Assembly: GCA_035578155.1 (NCBI GenBank)
Contig: JAPWDM010000004.1
Span: forward strand, 41,818,051-41,882,050
Source: Brachynemurus nebulosus
Lineage: Eukaryota > Arthropoda > Insecta > Neuroptera > Myrmeleontidae
DNA length: 64,000 nucleotides
Reading direction: 5' to 3'
Positions 46,501 through 57,780 of this stretch are shown in pieces (the first letter of the stretch is position 1; every line of letters begins with the position of its first letter). Under the pieces are notes generated by a model, which was given only the letters and a program-made list of their open reading frames with translations, was not told where the DNA came from and searched no databases. Position numbers and translations under genes: made by a program.

Positions 46501-46529
46501 AGATAATTATGGAAATTTTTTTTATTAAA

Positions 46530-46587
46530 AAGCTTCGGCGCCTCCCCTGGCAGTTATTCACGCCTCCCAGGTTGGAAACCACTGCTT
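46530..46587 (-). repeat. hAT-like terminal sequence
   Basis: On the minus strand CAGTGGTTTCCAACCTGGG, starting at 46587, has the form of hAT-family termini (CAGTGGTTC-CAACC), followed by a G/C-rich hairpin-like run ('gggaggcgtgaataactgcc', 'ggggaggcgccg'). It cuts into the SANT-like coding copy at 46611-46713. The other end was not found. Confidence 0.4.
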
Positions 46588-46610
46588 TAAACTCAATACT
46601 CATTTCAATT

Positions 46611-46713
46611 TTAAAGTTTTGGTCCTCTTTGTATTGCTCTGGTATTGTTACTATTAAAACGTTCCGCAAAACTGACCCATGTATCTTTATTCAGTTTTTG
46701 TGAAATTTTACAT
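46611..46713 (-). pseudogene. Myb/SANT-like (zeste-type) fragment, copy 1
   Basis: Reverse-strand frame ISQKLNKDTWVSFAERF followed by NSNNTRAIQRGPKL and TAA. It is clearly a diverged duplicate of copy 2 at 46979-47263 ('KDTWVS', 'FNSN', 'RAIQR' shared). It stops just as the third helix should begin and is bordered by a hAT-like end. It lies within a duplicated block of about 450 bp (46590-46960 versus 47125-47510). Confidence 0.55.
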
Positions 46714-46736
46714 TCGATTCGATTAGAGAATATGAA

Positions 46737-46902
46737 TTAACACTTTCATTACCATGTAAAAAATATAGACTTTGTGAGATGACCAAATATTTTATGTTAA
46801 ATAAGTAGGTCCTTATATTTGTCACGCGATATCGCGTGATTGGCCATATAGTAAAGTAGCCGCATCACGCGACATCGCGTGATACGGCAATGAGAGTGTT
46901 AA
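46737..46902. mobile_element. piggyBac-like MITE, copy 1 (TTAA ends)
   Basis: TTAACACTTTCATTACC at the left and GGCAATGAGAGTGTTAA at the right are inverted repeats whose outer TTAA is the piggyBac target. The 166 bp interior holds the perfect 18 bp palindrome TCACGCGATATCGCGTGA (46821-46838) and a near-perfect second copy with one change (46865-46882). Confidence 0.7.
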
Positions 46903-46978
46903 TCATACATGTACGTGCACATATTTAATTCAGTAGTTACTAGGTTACTAAAGTAAATGAGTTCATATATATTATCTG

Positions 46979-47263
46979 TTAAACGTCATTTACTTTTATT
47001 GCTCTTTTCATAACATTGCTATAAAATACTTTATATCTGAACTTAAAATTTTTTTTGAAATCATCAATACCTCCTCCTGCCTTATTCTGTATAAATTTCC
47101 TTCTCACGTCTTTTTTAAAATTTTTCCATTTTAATTTTAAGGTTTCCGGTCTTCTTTGTATTGCTCTGATACTGTTACTATTAAAATATTTCACAACACT
47201 GACCCATGTATCTTTTTTCAATTTTTGTGAAATTTTAGTCGTCGTTTTACATTCGATTATGTG
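46979..47263 (-). pseudogene. Myb/SANT-like (zeste-type) DNA-binding domain, copy 2
   Basis: Reverse-strand frame from 47263: HIIECKTTTKISQKLKKDTW, then VSVVKYFNSNSIRAIQRR, PETLKLKWKNFKKDVRRKF, a GGG turn and a basic tail, ending TAA at 46979. The pattern I-I-E-x-K-T...K-x-x-W-x-x-V-x-x-x-F-N-S...R-x-x-x-x-L-K-x-K-W-K-N-x-K-K is that of the Myb/SANT-like domain of zeste-type regulators and of transposon DNA-binding proteins. The fold has the three expected helices, with Trp/Phe/Trp core residues present. No ATG opens the frame (a TTG is at 47221) and a stop lies just upstream, so it is a partial gene or remnant. Its duplicate is 46611-46713. Confidence 0.6.
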
Positions 47264-47289
47264 CTAAAGCATGTATTAGAGGATATGAA

Positions 47290-47454
47290 TTAAAACTTTC
47301 ATTGTCAAGCTAAAAATATGTACTTCGTGCGATGGCCAAATATTTTATGTTAAATTAGTAGGTTCTTATATTTGTCACACGATATCGCGTGATTGGCCAT
47401 ATAGTAAAGTAGCCTTATCACGCAATATCGCGTGATCGGCAATGAAAGTGTTAA
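47290..47454. mobile_element. piggyBac-like MITE, copy 2 (TTAA ends)
   Basis: 165 bp duplicate of 46737-46902: TTAAAACTTTCATTGTC left, GGCAATGAAAGTGTTAA right, with palindromes TCACACGATATCGCGTGA (one change, 47375-47392) and TCACGCAATATCGCGTGA (47418-47435). Flanking sequence is duplicated too, so the copy arose by segmental duplication rather than by a second transposition. Confidence 0.7.
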
Positions 47455-47947
47455 ACATCCATGTACGTGCATATATTTAATTCAATAGAAAACTATTTTA
47501 CGTATCTCTTATAAATTAACGGTGTTTATTAATAAATCAGTTTCATCTTCGGTAAAATTTTGATTTCCTTTACATTCAGTTTCTATGTTGAATGATATTT
47601 TAAAAATAATTTACGTGTATTAAAAACTGACTAACAGAGATTAACTTTCTAAACGTTCAAAAATGGCCGATTACTGAATCGAGATTACTTAGCAACGTTT
47701 AAGCAATAAATTGAATTGATTCACACAATTGATTCACACAAAATTCTAACTTAACTACGATTACATTTAATCTCTACTACTAATCGAGATTATTAACGAA
47801 TGATAAATCGGGCGTAAATGTTTGTATAATATGTATAAAGCGATCAAAACAAAATATATACTACTTGGTTTATTTGAACGTTACTACGCAACATTATATT
47901 AAATTAAAACTTGATACATACATTATACATAAAACAATCGCAAATCC

Positions 47948-48145
47948 ATTGAATAATGGTTAATACTGTGATTTCGTTGGTCAAAAAGGTATTGAGTAAT
48001 GGTCATTCTCCCACACCTTTGAATAATGCTTAACATTGAATAATGGGTAATACTGTGATTTCATTGGTCAAAAAGGTATTGAGTAATGGTCATTCCTCTA
48101 CACCTTTGAATATTGCTTAACTTTCTCAACAATTAACAGATATAT
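47948..48145 (+). repeat. Two-unit tandem repeat
   Basis: 'attgaataatgg(t/g)taatac', 'tcattggtcaaaaaggtatt' and 'gagtaatggtcattc' are repeated head-to-tail with a period of about 104 bp (47950 and 48054) with a handful of changes. Confidence 0.75.
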
Positions 48146-48166
48146 AATGAGTGTGTTCTTCATACA

Positions 48167-49060
48167 GGAGTAGAAAATAGTATAGGTATTGTACAATAAG
48201 TGGGAAAAGAGGCTTATTTCTCACGAATATGAGTTTGTTGCGCAAGCCCGCAGGGCGAGTGCAACAAATCGTATGAGTGAGAAATAAGCTTTTCCCAAGT
48301 ATTTTACACTATACTTTTTCTACGAGCACATTTTTTTTCGTAAAATTTAACATAATAATTAAAGTAAAATTTAAATAAGTACTTAGTAGTCATTTAAGAT
48401 GCTCAAATTTTTGCCAAAGCATACATTGAAACTATGGAAACAATAATAAATAATCAATATACATATGTATAGTTTTAGTATTATTTCTATATATTGTATA
48501 TTAAACTGACGGAACAGCCTACTTTTTTATTATATTAAGGCGTGCGAAATAATTTCCCACTGTACTCCCGTACAGTGTGGGCAATTGTTAATTTTTACAT
48601 ATAGTTAACCGTGCACAAAATGTTACTTTTAATAGTAGGAGTAGAAAATAGTATATTGTACAATAAGTGAGAAATAAGCTTTTCCCACGTATTTTACCCT
48701 ATACTTTTTCTACGAGCACATTTTTTCTCGTAAAATTTAACATAAATAATTAAAATAAAATTTAAATAAGTAATAAAAATTTTGTAAATTTATAATGTCA
48801 ATGATAAGATGTTCAAATTTTTGCAAAAGCATACTTTGAAACTATGGAAACAAAAATAAATAATCAACTTACATATGTATATTTTTAGTATTAATTATAT
48901 AGATTATATGTTAAATCAAAGACAGAGCCTACTTTTTTATTATATTAAGCCGTGGGAAATAATTTCTCACGGCTATTTCCGCATTGTGTGGGCAATTGTC
49001 AATTTTTACATATAGATAGCCGTGCGCAAAATGTTACTTTTAATAGCAGGAGTAGAAAAA
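48167..49060 (+). repeat. Tandem duplication of a hairpin-bearing unit
   Basis: Units start with GGAGTAGAAAATAGTATA at 48168 and about 48638, and a third start appears at about 49048, so two full copies of roughly 410-470 bp and a stub. The first carries a foldback of about 90 bp (48210-48299): 'ggaaaagaggcttatttct' pairs with 'gagaaataagcttttcc' around 'ttgttgcgcaagcccgc' / 'gggcgagtgcaacaa'. The second unit has lost that loop by deletion. Each unit also has a CCCACTGTAC / GTACAGTGTGGG-type hairpin near its end. Confidence 0.7.
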
Positions 49061-49064
49061 TATA

Positions 49065-50580
49065 TTTATTTTTTATTTATTTAAAGAAGGGCAGGTGGCA
49101 GTAAAATACATGTACACACACAGTACAAACCAAAGTGACATTAGCATTTCTTAATAATAGCAAAGTGAAGTTAACTGAAAACGAAAATATTATTAATACA
49201 TGTACTCAAATAGTGTAAAAATATTTGAAATTCGATAGTATTTTCATTTTATTAAAAACCAAATTAAAAAGGAGAATTTTTTTCACAAAAAACTTTCCTT
49301 TAAAAATATTTGCTACAAAAATATGTTTAGACGCCTATATATCTGTCAAACAGTGACATATCAGAAAAATTATTTTTTTATTTTTCAATGAATTAAAACT
49401 GAAATTTTATTTCCTTATTGTATTTAGTTATCATTTTTATATGATAAATTAATCTATTTAATAATTTTAATTTCCGATAGAAAACGTAATAATCGTTTAA
49501 TTTTTCGTTACAACATTGTGTCAAAAATGGCAGCCATATTGAGCTAATATCTTTTTAAATTACGTAAAATCCTAATCGTTTGCAAGTACTCGAGTACGAA
49601 ATTTAAAAGTGTTATTTTTAAAACATAATTACTCAAAAATGTGAAATAAAACAATGAAAATTGGAGTGTAACTGCTGGTTTTGAATCATAAACAAATTTT
49701 CGAAAAACTTTTAAACATACGTTTCCATTTAAAAAACTATAAGTTTGTATATCATAACTCGAAATCCATAAAAGCTATAAAGTTCCTTGACTACATATAG
49801 ACGTCCTTTAGAAAATCATATATAGGTGTTTTGCTACACAACTATGTTTTAATTTTTTATAAAAATAAATATTTTAAAAGGGTATGTGAAATTTTTTCTG
49901 GATTTATTTATATAGAAAATATATTTTTCCAATTGTCGAAAATTTGATTGCCTATATTACCAACACAAGTTAGTTGAAATAATTTTAGTTCAGTGTTTTT
50001 AACAAGTACTAGTATTTATAATTTTTTCAGATTTTTTTCAGATCAACAGTTTAAATGTTATGAAAATTATATAATGTTAATACAAACCTCAACTCCATTT
50101 TACGAATCCTTTCTACCGATATCCCACAAGATGTGATACGTGAAAAGGAATTAAGAGAAAAATTTTTTATTGTGAAGAAATTGACAATTTTAATTCTAGC
50201 ATGTATACATACAAAATTTCATCCTCAAGAGCCAAAAGATATAGATATTACGGAAGTGTGAGACACCGATTTGACGAAGCCGTAACGGTTCCATATGTTT
50301 CTTTGGAATTCTAAAAACGATACTTATTTTCGATGATAAGCTTATTTGTCAAACCTCAAACAGTTCTTTTATTTAACTTCAGAAACCTTTTTCTTTGTAT
50401 CTCGACCTTTCCGACTGGGCGCCGTAGTCGAGTATTATTAATACTTAATGAAGTAAAACGGTTGTTAACATGATGTGCAAAAGGTAAATGGGTAAATGCC
50501 ATAGGTGAAAATTCATGTTCATTAATGGCCATTATAATTTGTTTGTAAACAACACTGAAAATTAAATATTAACAAAAAAA
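49065..50580. other. AT-rich stretch without recognised genes
   Basis: No coding frame. 49935-49960 ('gtcgaaaatttgattgcc') recurs in reverse orientation near 10000, an old shared repeat. 50210-50300 reads like an interspersed-repeat tail ('caaaatttcatcctcaagag'). Confidence 0.4.
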
Positions 50581-50586
50581 AAAAAA

Positions 50587-52004
50587 ACGCCGTGAGCAAC
50601 GGGGCCCCATCATGGAAGTCGAATTTTTCCTTTCATTATCGGTATTAAATGTCTACAAGCGAAATGTAATTGAAAGTCTACAAGCGATTTGTCATTTTGG
50701 TGGTTTCAATAATGATGATGAGTGTCCGGCTGATCGGGGCTTTAAAAAAAGATTTTAAGGGCTGAATCTTAGTAAATTTCAATTTTGTGCCCATAGCAGT
50801 TAGCAGGAAAAAAGCCAACACAATTCGTACGATGGCATTCCTACTCACGTTTATCCGTCAATTGCCTTCGTGTTTTATTTCTAAATATAAAATAAAAAAG
50901 GAACTTAAATAGTAAAGTGGAAGACCCTTATGAAGATATTTTTTCTTTATAAAAAAATCCAAAATTTCTCTTTTATAAATAACAAAAATCCAAAATTCCT
51001 ACTTTATAAATAAACAGTGACTTTAATAACATTTTTAAATTACTTAATATTTGTGTATGTTGTGTATTGCATTTGTTATAAGAGTAAGTTTTTTTAAATT
51101 TTTTAAAAATACTATTCGCCTACTTGAATTTAGAACAAAAAGAATGCATTTAAAATACATTTAACAATACCATTGAATTCCGATGTAAAAATGGGAGAAG
51201 TGCGAGGAAAAGTAATGTGAAATCCCTAAAAGGCAATAGCTGGAAACCAACTCAATACACGTACAAAATTTCAGCCCTCTAGGTTTCCTCGGAGAGTCTC
51301 TATACGTGTTAGAAAAAAATCAAAAAATCAAAGAAATATTGGCGTAAAAATCGTGGGGGTAAAGGTTAAAAGTTGAAACCTCCAAAAAGCAGTGGCTGGC
51401 TATTAGGTTAACTTGTACACAAAATTTCAGCCTTCTAGGTTTATTTGGGGAAATTTTAACCTGAAAGAAACTGTTAAAAAACAAGAAAAATCATGTTTTT
51501 GGTATAAAAATGGTGAGGGTAAGCGCTAGAATCTGAGACCCCCGAAAAGCACCACCTTGATACTAACTCAATCCGAATACAAAATTCCAGTCCTCTAGGT
51601 TTATTTGGGTGACCTGTGCGAGTGGTACAAACTTCGAAAACGTCAAAAAAGCATGAAATTGTAACTTAAAAATGAGGGGGGTGGGGTAGAATATTAAAAC
51701 CTCCAAAAAGCATAACCTAGGTACGAACTTTATCAACACACCAAATTTCAACCCTTCGCGTTAATTCTGGGGGACTGTGGGCGTGTTAGATCCAGCCGAA
51801 ATACTTTTCCCCCCTACACTCCCTCCAAATCATCCTAGGAAACTGAATGTTGGATATGTTGTAGATAATTGACCGAAACATTATTTCCAACCGGTTTGGA
51901 AAAGTCTTATTGTTTTACCGCCCCCCACACCCCTTTAAAGCTTTAAAGTCGGGTCGGATCCCAAATTTGCCCAAAATTTGACCCCACTGTGATAGTGTTT
52001 TGTG

Positions 52005-52092
<88 letters not shown>

Positions 52093-52212
52093 CGTTTTTT
52101 CTACAAAATCGTGTTTTACGGGTCCGAGAACGGATAGCGCCCCTACTCTCGCCTCTCGCCGTTCTTATCGTATAGGCTGTGTAAGTCTAATTTTTCAAGG
52201 AAAAATTCGACT
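50587..52212 (-). mobile_element. HINE-A, minus-strand copy with both ends
   Basis: On the minus strand it begins AGTCGAATTTTTCC (52212), with 'gcgagaggcgagagtagg', (TA)n (about 52009-52088), 'gatgcacaaaacactatc', the C-rich units with 'gagg(g)ctgaaattttgt', and the 'cgtacgaattgtgttggc' segment. It ends with AAAATTCGACTTCC, the hairpin ATGGGGCCCC / CTCACGG and GGCG (50587) before T13. It is diverged by several percent from the copies at 31799 and 33959, and lacks the 'cccgcaaccttttaatatg' stretch just after the TA tract. Confidence 0.85.
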
Positions 52213-52219
52213 AAAAAGT

Positions 52220-53025
52220 AATATGATTTATTTGCAAATGTGTTATGTGGGTACATTAATGTCTAATGGATGAATTTGGTATAACCATTATTAAAAATTA
52301 ATAACAAAATGCTTTCATGCAAAAATTTTTTATCATTACCTCTATAACTTGCCATCCGCAAATAAAATATGTATGTTTATTTAGCAGTCAAATGTGGACG
52401 AAAGAGTAATTACGTTTAAAAAGCATTTAAAATTTCATTAGGTTTGTATAGCCGTAACAATTTCGGCAATTAATAATTCGCCTGATGTTTAAATAAAAGT
52501 TTGATCCCATTTTTTTGTATTTATGTATAACTACCCATACTATGGGTACAAACTTGAACAAAAGCATATTGTTGTAAGTATACCTATAGAGTTTGAACAC
52601 AATGACACACTTGAATAATTATGAAACAAAAAGTTTTATTTAGTCTTTTGTCATAATTACATAAGGACCATCTATTTATAAAGAAACAGGGTTACTCCGG
52701 GCGTAATATTGTTTACTTATTTTTTTCTTGTATAATTTTAACGAAAAATTGTAAATGAGAGAATATACTTAAGTTTTACTTTCAAAAAACCACTGCTCTT
52801 GGAATTTGATAAAAAAACTTACGAGGTGGGTAGACGGGTCCAATGAAGAGAAGAATGTGTTTTTACTTTTTACATTATGCACTAAAACACCTAACGACAA
52901 GTTACTTTTCTCTGATGAAGAACAAAATGTTGCTGGCTATTGAAATCTGCCATTTAGGTAGGGCTCACTGATTATTTAAATATTAGTAACGAAAATGTAC
53001 ATTGACATTAGTTTTATATATCTAC
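52220..53025. other. AT-rich stretch without recognised genes
   Basis: No supported feature. Confidence 0.4.
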
Positions 53026-53030
53026 TAGCT

Positions 53031-53505
53031 TCTACTCGCGACTTCGCTCGCATGGCTTTGGAAATTATGACATCTAGTTAAATCGTATAGTGTACTTACA
53101 TCGCGTCGCTATTGAGAACTGTTACTTGTTTCTTGGGAGTTTTCCCCCAGAAAAAAAATATTTTTCCCGGATAAAAAACAGACTGTAACATTCTTTATTT
53201 ATATCATTTTAAATATATTTTTCTACGGAAATAAGACTTCCCGCAGGATTTAGATATTTTCCCGGGGTCGAAAGTAACCTATGTTTGTTGTTGTATATTG
53301 TTCTTTCTGCTAATATGTAATATGCGAATCATTGTGCGTTGTTATAATTTAAATATCAGACTGACCGACCCCGGCCAGTGGAAATTTCATCTGTATGGAA
53401 TTTGTTAAATGTGCCAATTGACGATAACTGGATAGTAACCGATTGATTATTTCCTTATAGGATACAAATAATATTTTGAACAGTAAATTTCATAGTAGTC
53501 GTCTA
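53031..53505 (+). repeat. Interspersed repeat fragments related to 10381 and 23150
   Basis: CTAGCTTCTACTCGCGACTT (about 53032) is the same repeat head as at 10381, with 'ttttcccccagaaaaaaa' and 'ttttcccggggtcgaaagta' further on. From 53392 the sequence 'gtatggaatttgttaaatgt' to 'cagtaaatttcatagtag' matches 23150-23300. Confidence 0.55.
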
Positions 53506-53816
53506 ATCCGATCAATTTACCCCTAAAAATAGTAGTAAAGATACAAAAATTAGGGGAGAGCTGAAAATTGGTACAAATGTTCGCAGCACCATTATAAATA
53601 AGTGTTGAAAAGTTCTCGTCGATCCTGTACGTGGAAAAAATTTTATTAAAGGTCAATAGTGTTAAAAATGGGTTTTTCGCCTTTTTCAGCAAAACGGTAA
53701 GTTTTATCATAAAATTAGTTCAGACAAAAATTGTAGATCATATAATTATCTATAAAAAATGTCTCAATACTTTTTTCCTAAGAGCCACCGTTTCTGAGAT
53801 ATAACTATTATAAAAA

Positions 53817-54168
53817 AATCTCCCACCTGCGCCGGAAAAACTCCTCAATATAACTTATTGTAATTGTAAAAAGGGATGCAGTGCAAAATTCGGCTGCAAA
53901 AAAGTTGGATTGTTTTGTTCTCTTGCATGTTCCAGTTGTCAAGGCCAGTCGTGCTCTAATGTTGAATCACCAACAAATTGAATCACCAACAGAAGAGGAT
54001 TCGTATGATAGCAACGAGGAGACATGTGATGCATCGCTATTGAGGCAATTTGCTTGCACCCAACAGGAAGAACAAGAAGAAGAACAACAACAAGAAGAAC
54101 AAGAACTAGAGGGAGAAGAACGAGAAGATGAAGCTGAAATATTAGACGATTATGAATCTGATGAATAA
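53817..54168 (+). pseudogene. Cysteine-rich CXC-type tail plus acidic C-terminus, frameshifted
   Basis: From 53817 the frame reads NLPPAPEKLLNITYCNC, then CKKGCSAKFGCKKVGLFC, SLACSSCQGQSCSNVESPT. This C-x-C-x3-C-x4-x-C...C-x3-C-x2-C-x4-C spacing is typical of CXC (tesmin/TSO1-like) zinc-binding tails that occur in insect transposon-associated proteins. A 16 bp tandem duplication (GAATCACCAACA twice, at 53966 and 53982) shifts the frame; in the other frame ESPTEEDSYDSNEETCD continues into a Gln/Glu-rich acidic tail ending TAA 54166-54168. There is no start codon and a stop lies just upstream of 53817, so only the C-terminal part survives. The parent protein is not identified. Confidence 0.6.
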
Positions 54169-54258
54169 TTTCCCTCACTGTTTTTTTTTAAATCTATACC
54201 GCTTTCATCATTCCCAATACTAATATTTTTTATTATTCAATAGTTTTCAATTAAACAG

Positions 54259-54594
54259 GATCAACATAGACCGTGGAATAGGCCTACCGGGGAAACCGTT
54301 TCACTTAACGTTTTATGACATCAATGATCGTCAAGATGTTAAGACTATTTGTCCTTGGGTTGACACAAATCAGAAGAAAATAAATTTTGCTGAAAGAGAC
54401 CGAATTTTCCATTTGTAAAACACTTAAAATGTGGTAAAAATATGCAAAAATGCTTGAATGGGTTAATGAATATTACAATCATTTTGCAGAACGATAAATG
54501 TCATGAAATTACTGCAGAACTATCAGCGAATGGGAAAATCAAATCAGAGTTGTATTATGAATATGAAAATATACAAAATTCAGCTCATAAATGA
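54259..54594 (+). pseudogene. Unrecognised coding remnant with one frameshift
   Basis: The frame from 54260 reads INIDRGIGLPGKPFHLTF, YDINDRQDVKTICPWVD and TNQKKINFAERDRIF. A slip in the TTTTCC run near 54405-54412 moves to a second frame, FVKHLKCGKNMQKCLNGL, MNITIILQNDKCHEITAEL, SANGKIKSELYYEYENI, ending TGA at 54592-54594. Both halves have balanced, protein-like composition unlike the surrounding AT-rich noise, and the slip joins them without overlap or gap. An AG (ttaaacag) sits just before 54259 but the upstream tract is a weak acceptor. I do not recognise the family. It follows the CXC remnant by 90 bp, but no link is shown. Confidence 0.5.
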
Positions 54595-54599
54595 GTTTT

Positions 54600-56425
54600 C
54601 AACAAATACACTCTAAGAATAATCTGATTTGTCAACACCAAATTTTCTATGGCGTCATTCGACAGATCTCAATAGATAATAATAGTTTAAGTAATTTTTG
54701 AAAAGATTTTGGTACTGTATCAATATTTTTATTCATTTATGCGTGTTGCTCAAGTCACAGTTCGTTTGAACTTGAGATAGAACATCAGAGATTGAACGAT
54801 CAGATAAAAATTGAATCAATTTACTTGAACCTAGAGATATGTGAGAATTGAGAACGTTGATTTAATGTGTGTTGTAGGTAATATAGATAATCTTGTTATT
54901 TAAGAGAACATACGTATCTAGATACTTAGATATCGCCATATTATTATCTCCTATACAAAACATACTCAAATGTTATATTATCATACATGCATTTTGATGT
55001 ACATGTGTATGTAGGCTTATAATTTAGAGGCATTTTATTTAATGTAGCAAATACTGGTTTAAGGATAGAGAAGGGATGATTTGATTAAACTAACAAAAAT
55101 TTCCGAAAATGAAACCAACGAACTTTTTGAACTAGTAGAAAAAACCACGAATTACTACTTTATTAACTAATTTTGTCAAGTTGTGTACGACAGGATACAA
55201 AAATTACGTTAAAATCTTTAGTTGATCCAATGGCTAGCAAATCCCGATTTTTGTCCGATAATTCGCAAGCCACCAGAGGAGATTCATCACCCTACAGCGT
55301 AAATTAATCATTACAATTAGTGACGAGCAAAATCAATCCTAGTCTTTCAGTCTCAATATTGCGCCAAGGTCAATAGGTACTATGCATAATCACATATCAA
55401 AATCAAGAAAAAAGTTACACTGTTTTTAAAATAAAGCGGCCCTATAGTTTTACCAAAAATATTATTATTAGTATTTTTAGAAGATAATTTATTAATTTAT
55501 AATAATTTTTTTAAAATTCTTAAAAATTTTCTTGAACGCTCCACAATTTAAAAATGTTAGATTAGGTGAGATGAGAGTGTTCCTGCTAAAGTGTGCGTAT
55601 TTTGAGCTAAATTGGAACGTTAAAAAATAAATACAAAACACAAACAACAAAACAGAACACTGTTTTGTCAACATCAGATTTACCTTTGAGAGGCCCCGGG
55701 GCACTTCTCATGTGTCCGACATACGAATTGAGTACTTTTATATACGAAGACCACTGAGCACTTCTACAGGGTCGTGTGGTAAGACGATAAGGATATTTTC
55801 CAAATTTTTGTATTTTCCCAGAAAAATACGGCTGACGAGCAAAAAAAAGACGAAAAAGCGCTTGTCCTTCCTGTTCTACGCCTGTTTTAAGGGATTCATT
55901 ATTAATTTTATGGAAGTCCTTATTGTATCTCCCATGTACTCCAAATGCCCTTATGTAAATTCGGCACTGGCTTTTACAAAGAATTAACTAATTTTGGTCT
56001 TAAAGGTCTAAGATTTTTCATTGGCTTATCGTCCTCTTGGAGCTCAGAACTAATAAAGTATCATCTTTTCGTTAAGAAAGTTGCTAATAAAAGTACCTAT
56101 GTACTAGTAAAACTTACATTTACAGAAATAGGCTAATATTTGATTTTAATTTTATCCTCAAGAATATGACCGACCATTATTTCTGGAAGTTTAGTTTGAG
56201 ATTCATGAAATTATTTTCCAAGAACCCCAGAAAAAGCAACAACCTACTCAAAACCCACGGTTGACTATTTTAAGACGACACTTACTGATCTGTAATCGTT
56301 CTACGCCATACTGAAATGAAATAAAACTGCATATCTAGAACGAATGTTCAAACATCGTTTTAAATTAAATAGAAATTATCTCTCTTATGTTTTATCAAAA
56401 CGACTTACTTATATACTGCATTTCC
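54600..56425. other. AT-rich stretch without recognised genes
   Basis: Several short open frames (for example 55712-55987 and 55945-56136) lack any motif and have repeat-like composition. 55680-55800 is somewhat GC-richer. No feature can be supported. Confidence 0.4.
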
Positions 56426-56429
56426 AAAA

Positions 56430-57172
56430 TAAAAAATTTGGGGGACAGGTCTACCCACACTGGCAACTTCCCATTGGGTCTCCTTAAAGACTAGAGACTA
56501 CTGTACATAAATAATTCTTTTTCCATTTCAGGCGACTCCTCCCCTGGGCCCCCAGTAGAGGCTTTGCCCCTTGCACCATACCGGGGGCTTCACCTTCTGT
56601 ACCTAAGGATGGGGACCCCACCCTTATCAAACAAATGATAACATCATTTGTTCTCAAGATATGCGAGACAAAATATATTTTGGTAAAAAACTAATTTTGG
56701 CAAAAAACTAATATATTTTGGCAAAAAACTAAGTTTCTTCTTTCGTTTTTTTTTTCCTTTTTTTTTTTTTAATTTTGTAATAAAATACTGGCGTTTTTAA
56801 CATCAAGGAAGGTTCTTACACCATTATATAATAATGTTATGGTAAAAAATCCATATAACCTATGTTATCTTAATAAAGTTAATTCCGTTTTTTTACCACA
56901 AAAAGAAACCGCTAATCCGAATTTGCTGAAAACTTTATCCGGTCTTCATTTATTGGTTATGCATCTAATGAAATTAGTCCGGAGTTGATATCATCATTTG
57001 TTCCCGAGATATGTGAGACGAAAAAAAATTCACGAACGAACTAACGAACGCACACACAGACATCACGCTAAAAACGATGGATTCGGATTCTAGTGACCTT
57101 GAAACGTGGAGATATGTCAAAATTAGCGATTCGTAAAATCAGACTTATTACAATAACTTCCTATGGGAAATT
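56430..57172 (-). repeat. Dispersed repeat R3, copy 2
   Basis: Matches 21545-22236 along its length: 'tgggggacaggtctaccc', 'aacttcccattggg', 'accgggggcttcacc', 'caaatgataacatcatttg', 'acacacagacatcacgct', ending near 'aacttcctatgggaaatt'. The expected terminal hairpin is partly eroded in this copy. Confidence 0.7.
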
Positions 57173-57309
57173 AATAATTGATTCAATACTTCAATTGGTT
57201 TTTGTTAAATTCAGATACCTACCAACTTATTGTTAGTAAAAATAATATTATGCAATTGATGGAATTTATATTAAACTATTTCCATCATTTTTATTTTCTT
57301 ATCTAATAG

Positions 57310-57500
57310 GCAACGAACCTGACTTGTTTGGAAATTAGTTTCACCAAAATGATTTATATACTATTATCTCCATCGACCAGACATGCATACATGCAAATTG
57401 TGAATTCGACGATGCAGTCTATAGAACATGATGCAACTATAGGTAGACAAATGGAGAGTTTCTCGATCGTTGTGAATGAACGAAATCCATTTTATTCAAA
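57310..57500 (+). CDS. Internal exon of an unidentified host gene
   Basis: The exon is framed by a strong acceptor (tttttattttcttatctaatag|G) and a consensus-like donor (AAA|GTGAGTAT). All 63 codons are open in phase 0: ATNLTCLEISFTKMIYILL, SPSTRHAYMQIVNSTMQ, SIEHDATIGRQMESFSI, VVNERNPFYS plus two bases. Codon use is balanced and much less AT-driven than the flanks. Joining to 57781 gives Asn at the junction and a continued open frame. The peptide has a hydrophobic patch (MIYILL) but no motif I can name. Preceding exons would lie upstream, possibly outside this window. If real, much of this window is intron or gene-flanking sequence of that gene. Confidence 0.65.
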
Positions 57501-57780
57501 GTGAGTATATTTACATGTTGTCAGTTTACATGTACAAACCAAGTATCTCTTCACCTAATATTGGACATGTTTTACTTGTATTCGACATATACCCATCTAC
57601 TTTAAAACAAACAAATATGGTACACAATGTTTAAAATTTGCTAGGTATGTGTAAAACAATGTAAATGGAATGTTAAAAAGTTATGTGCCCTAAGGGTAAA
57701 CTGTATGTACATCTATCATTGCAATTACTGCAGTATGGTGTCCGTGGTCTAATATAATATTATTCTCCATCGGTTTGTAG

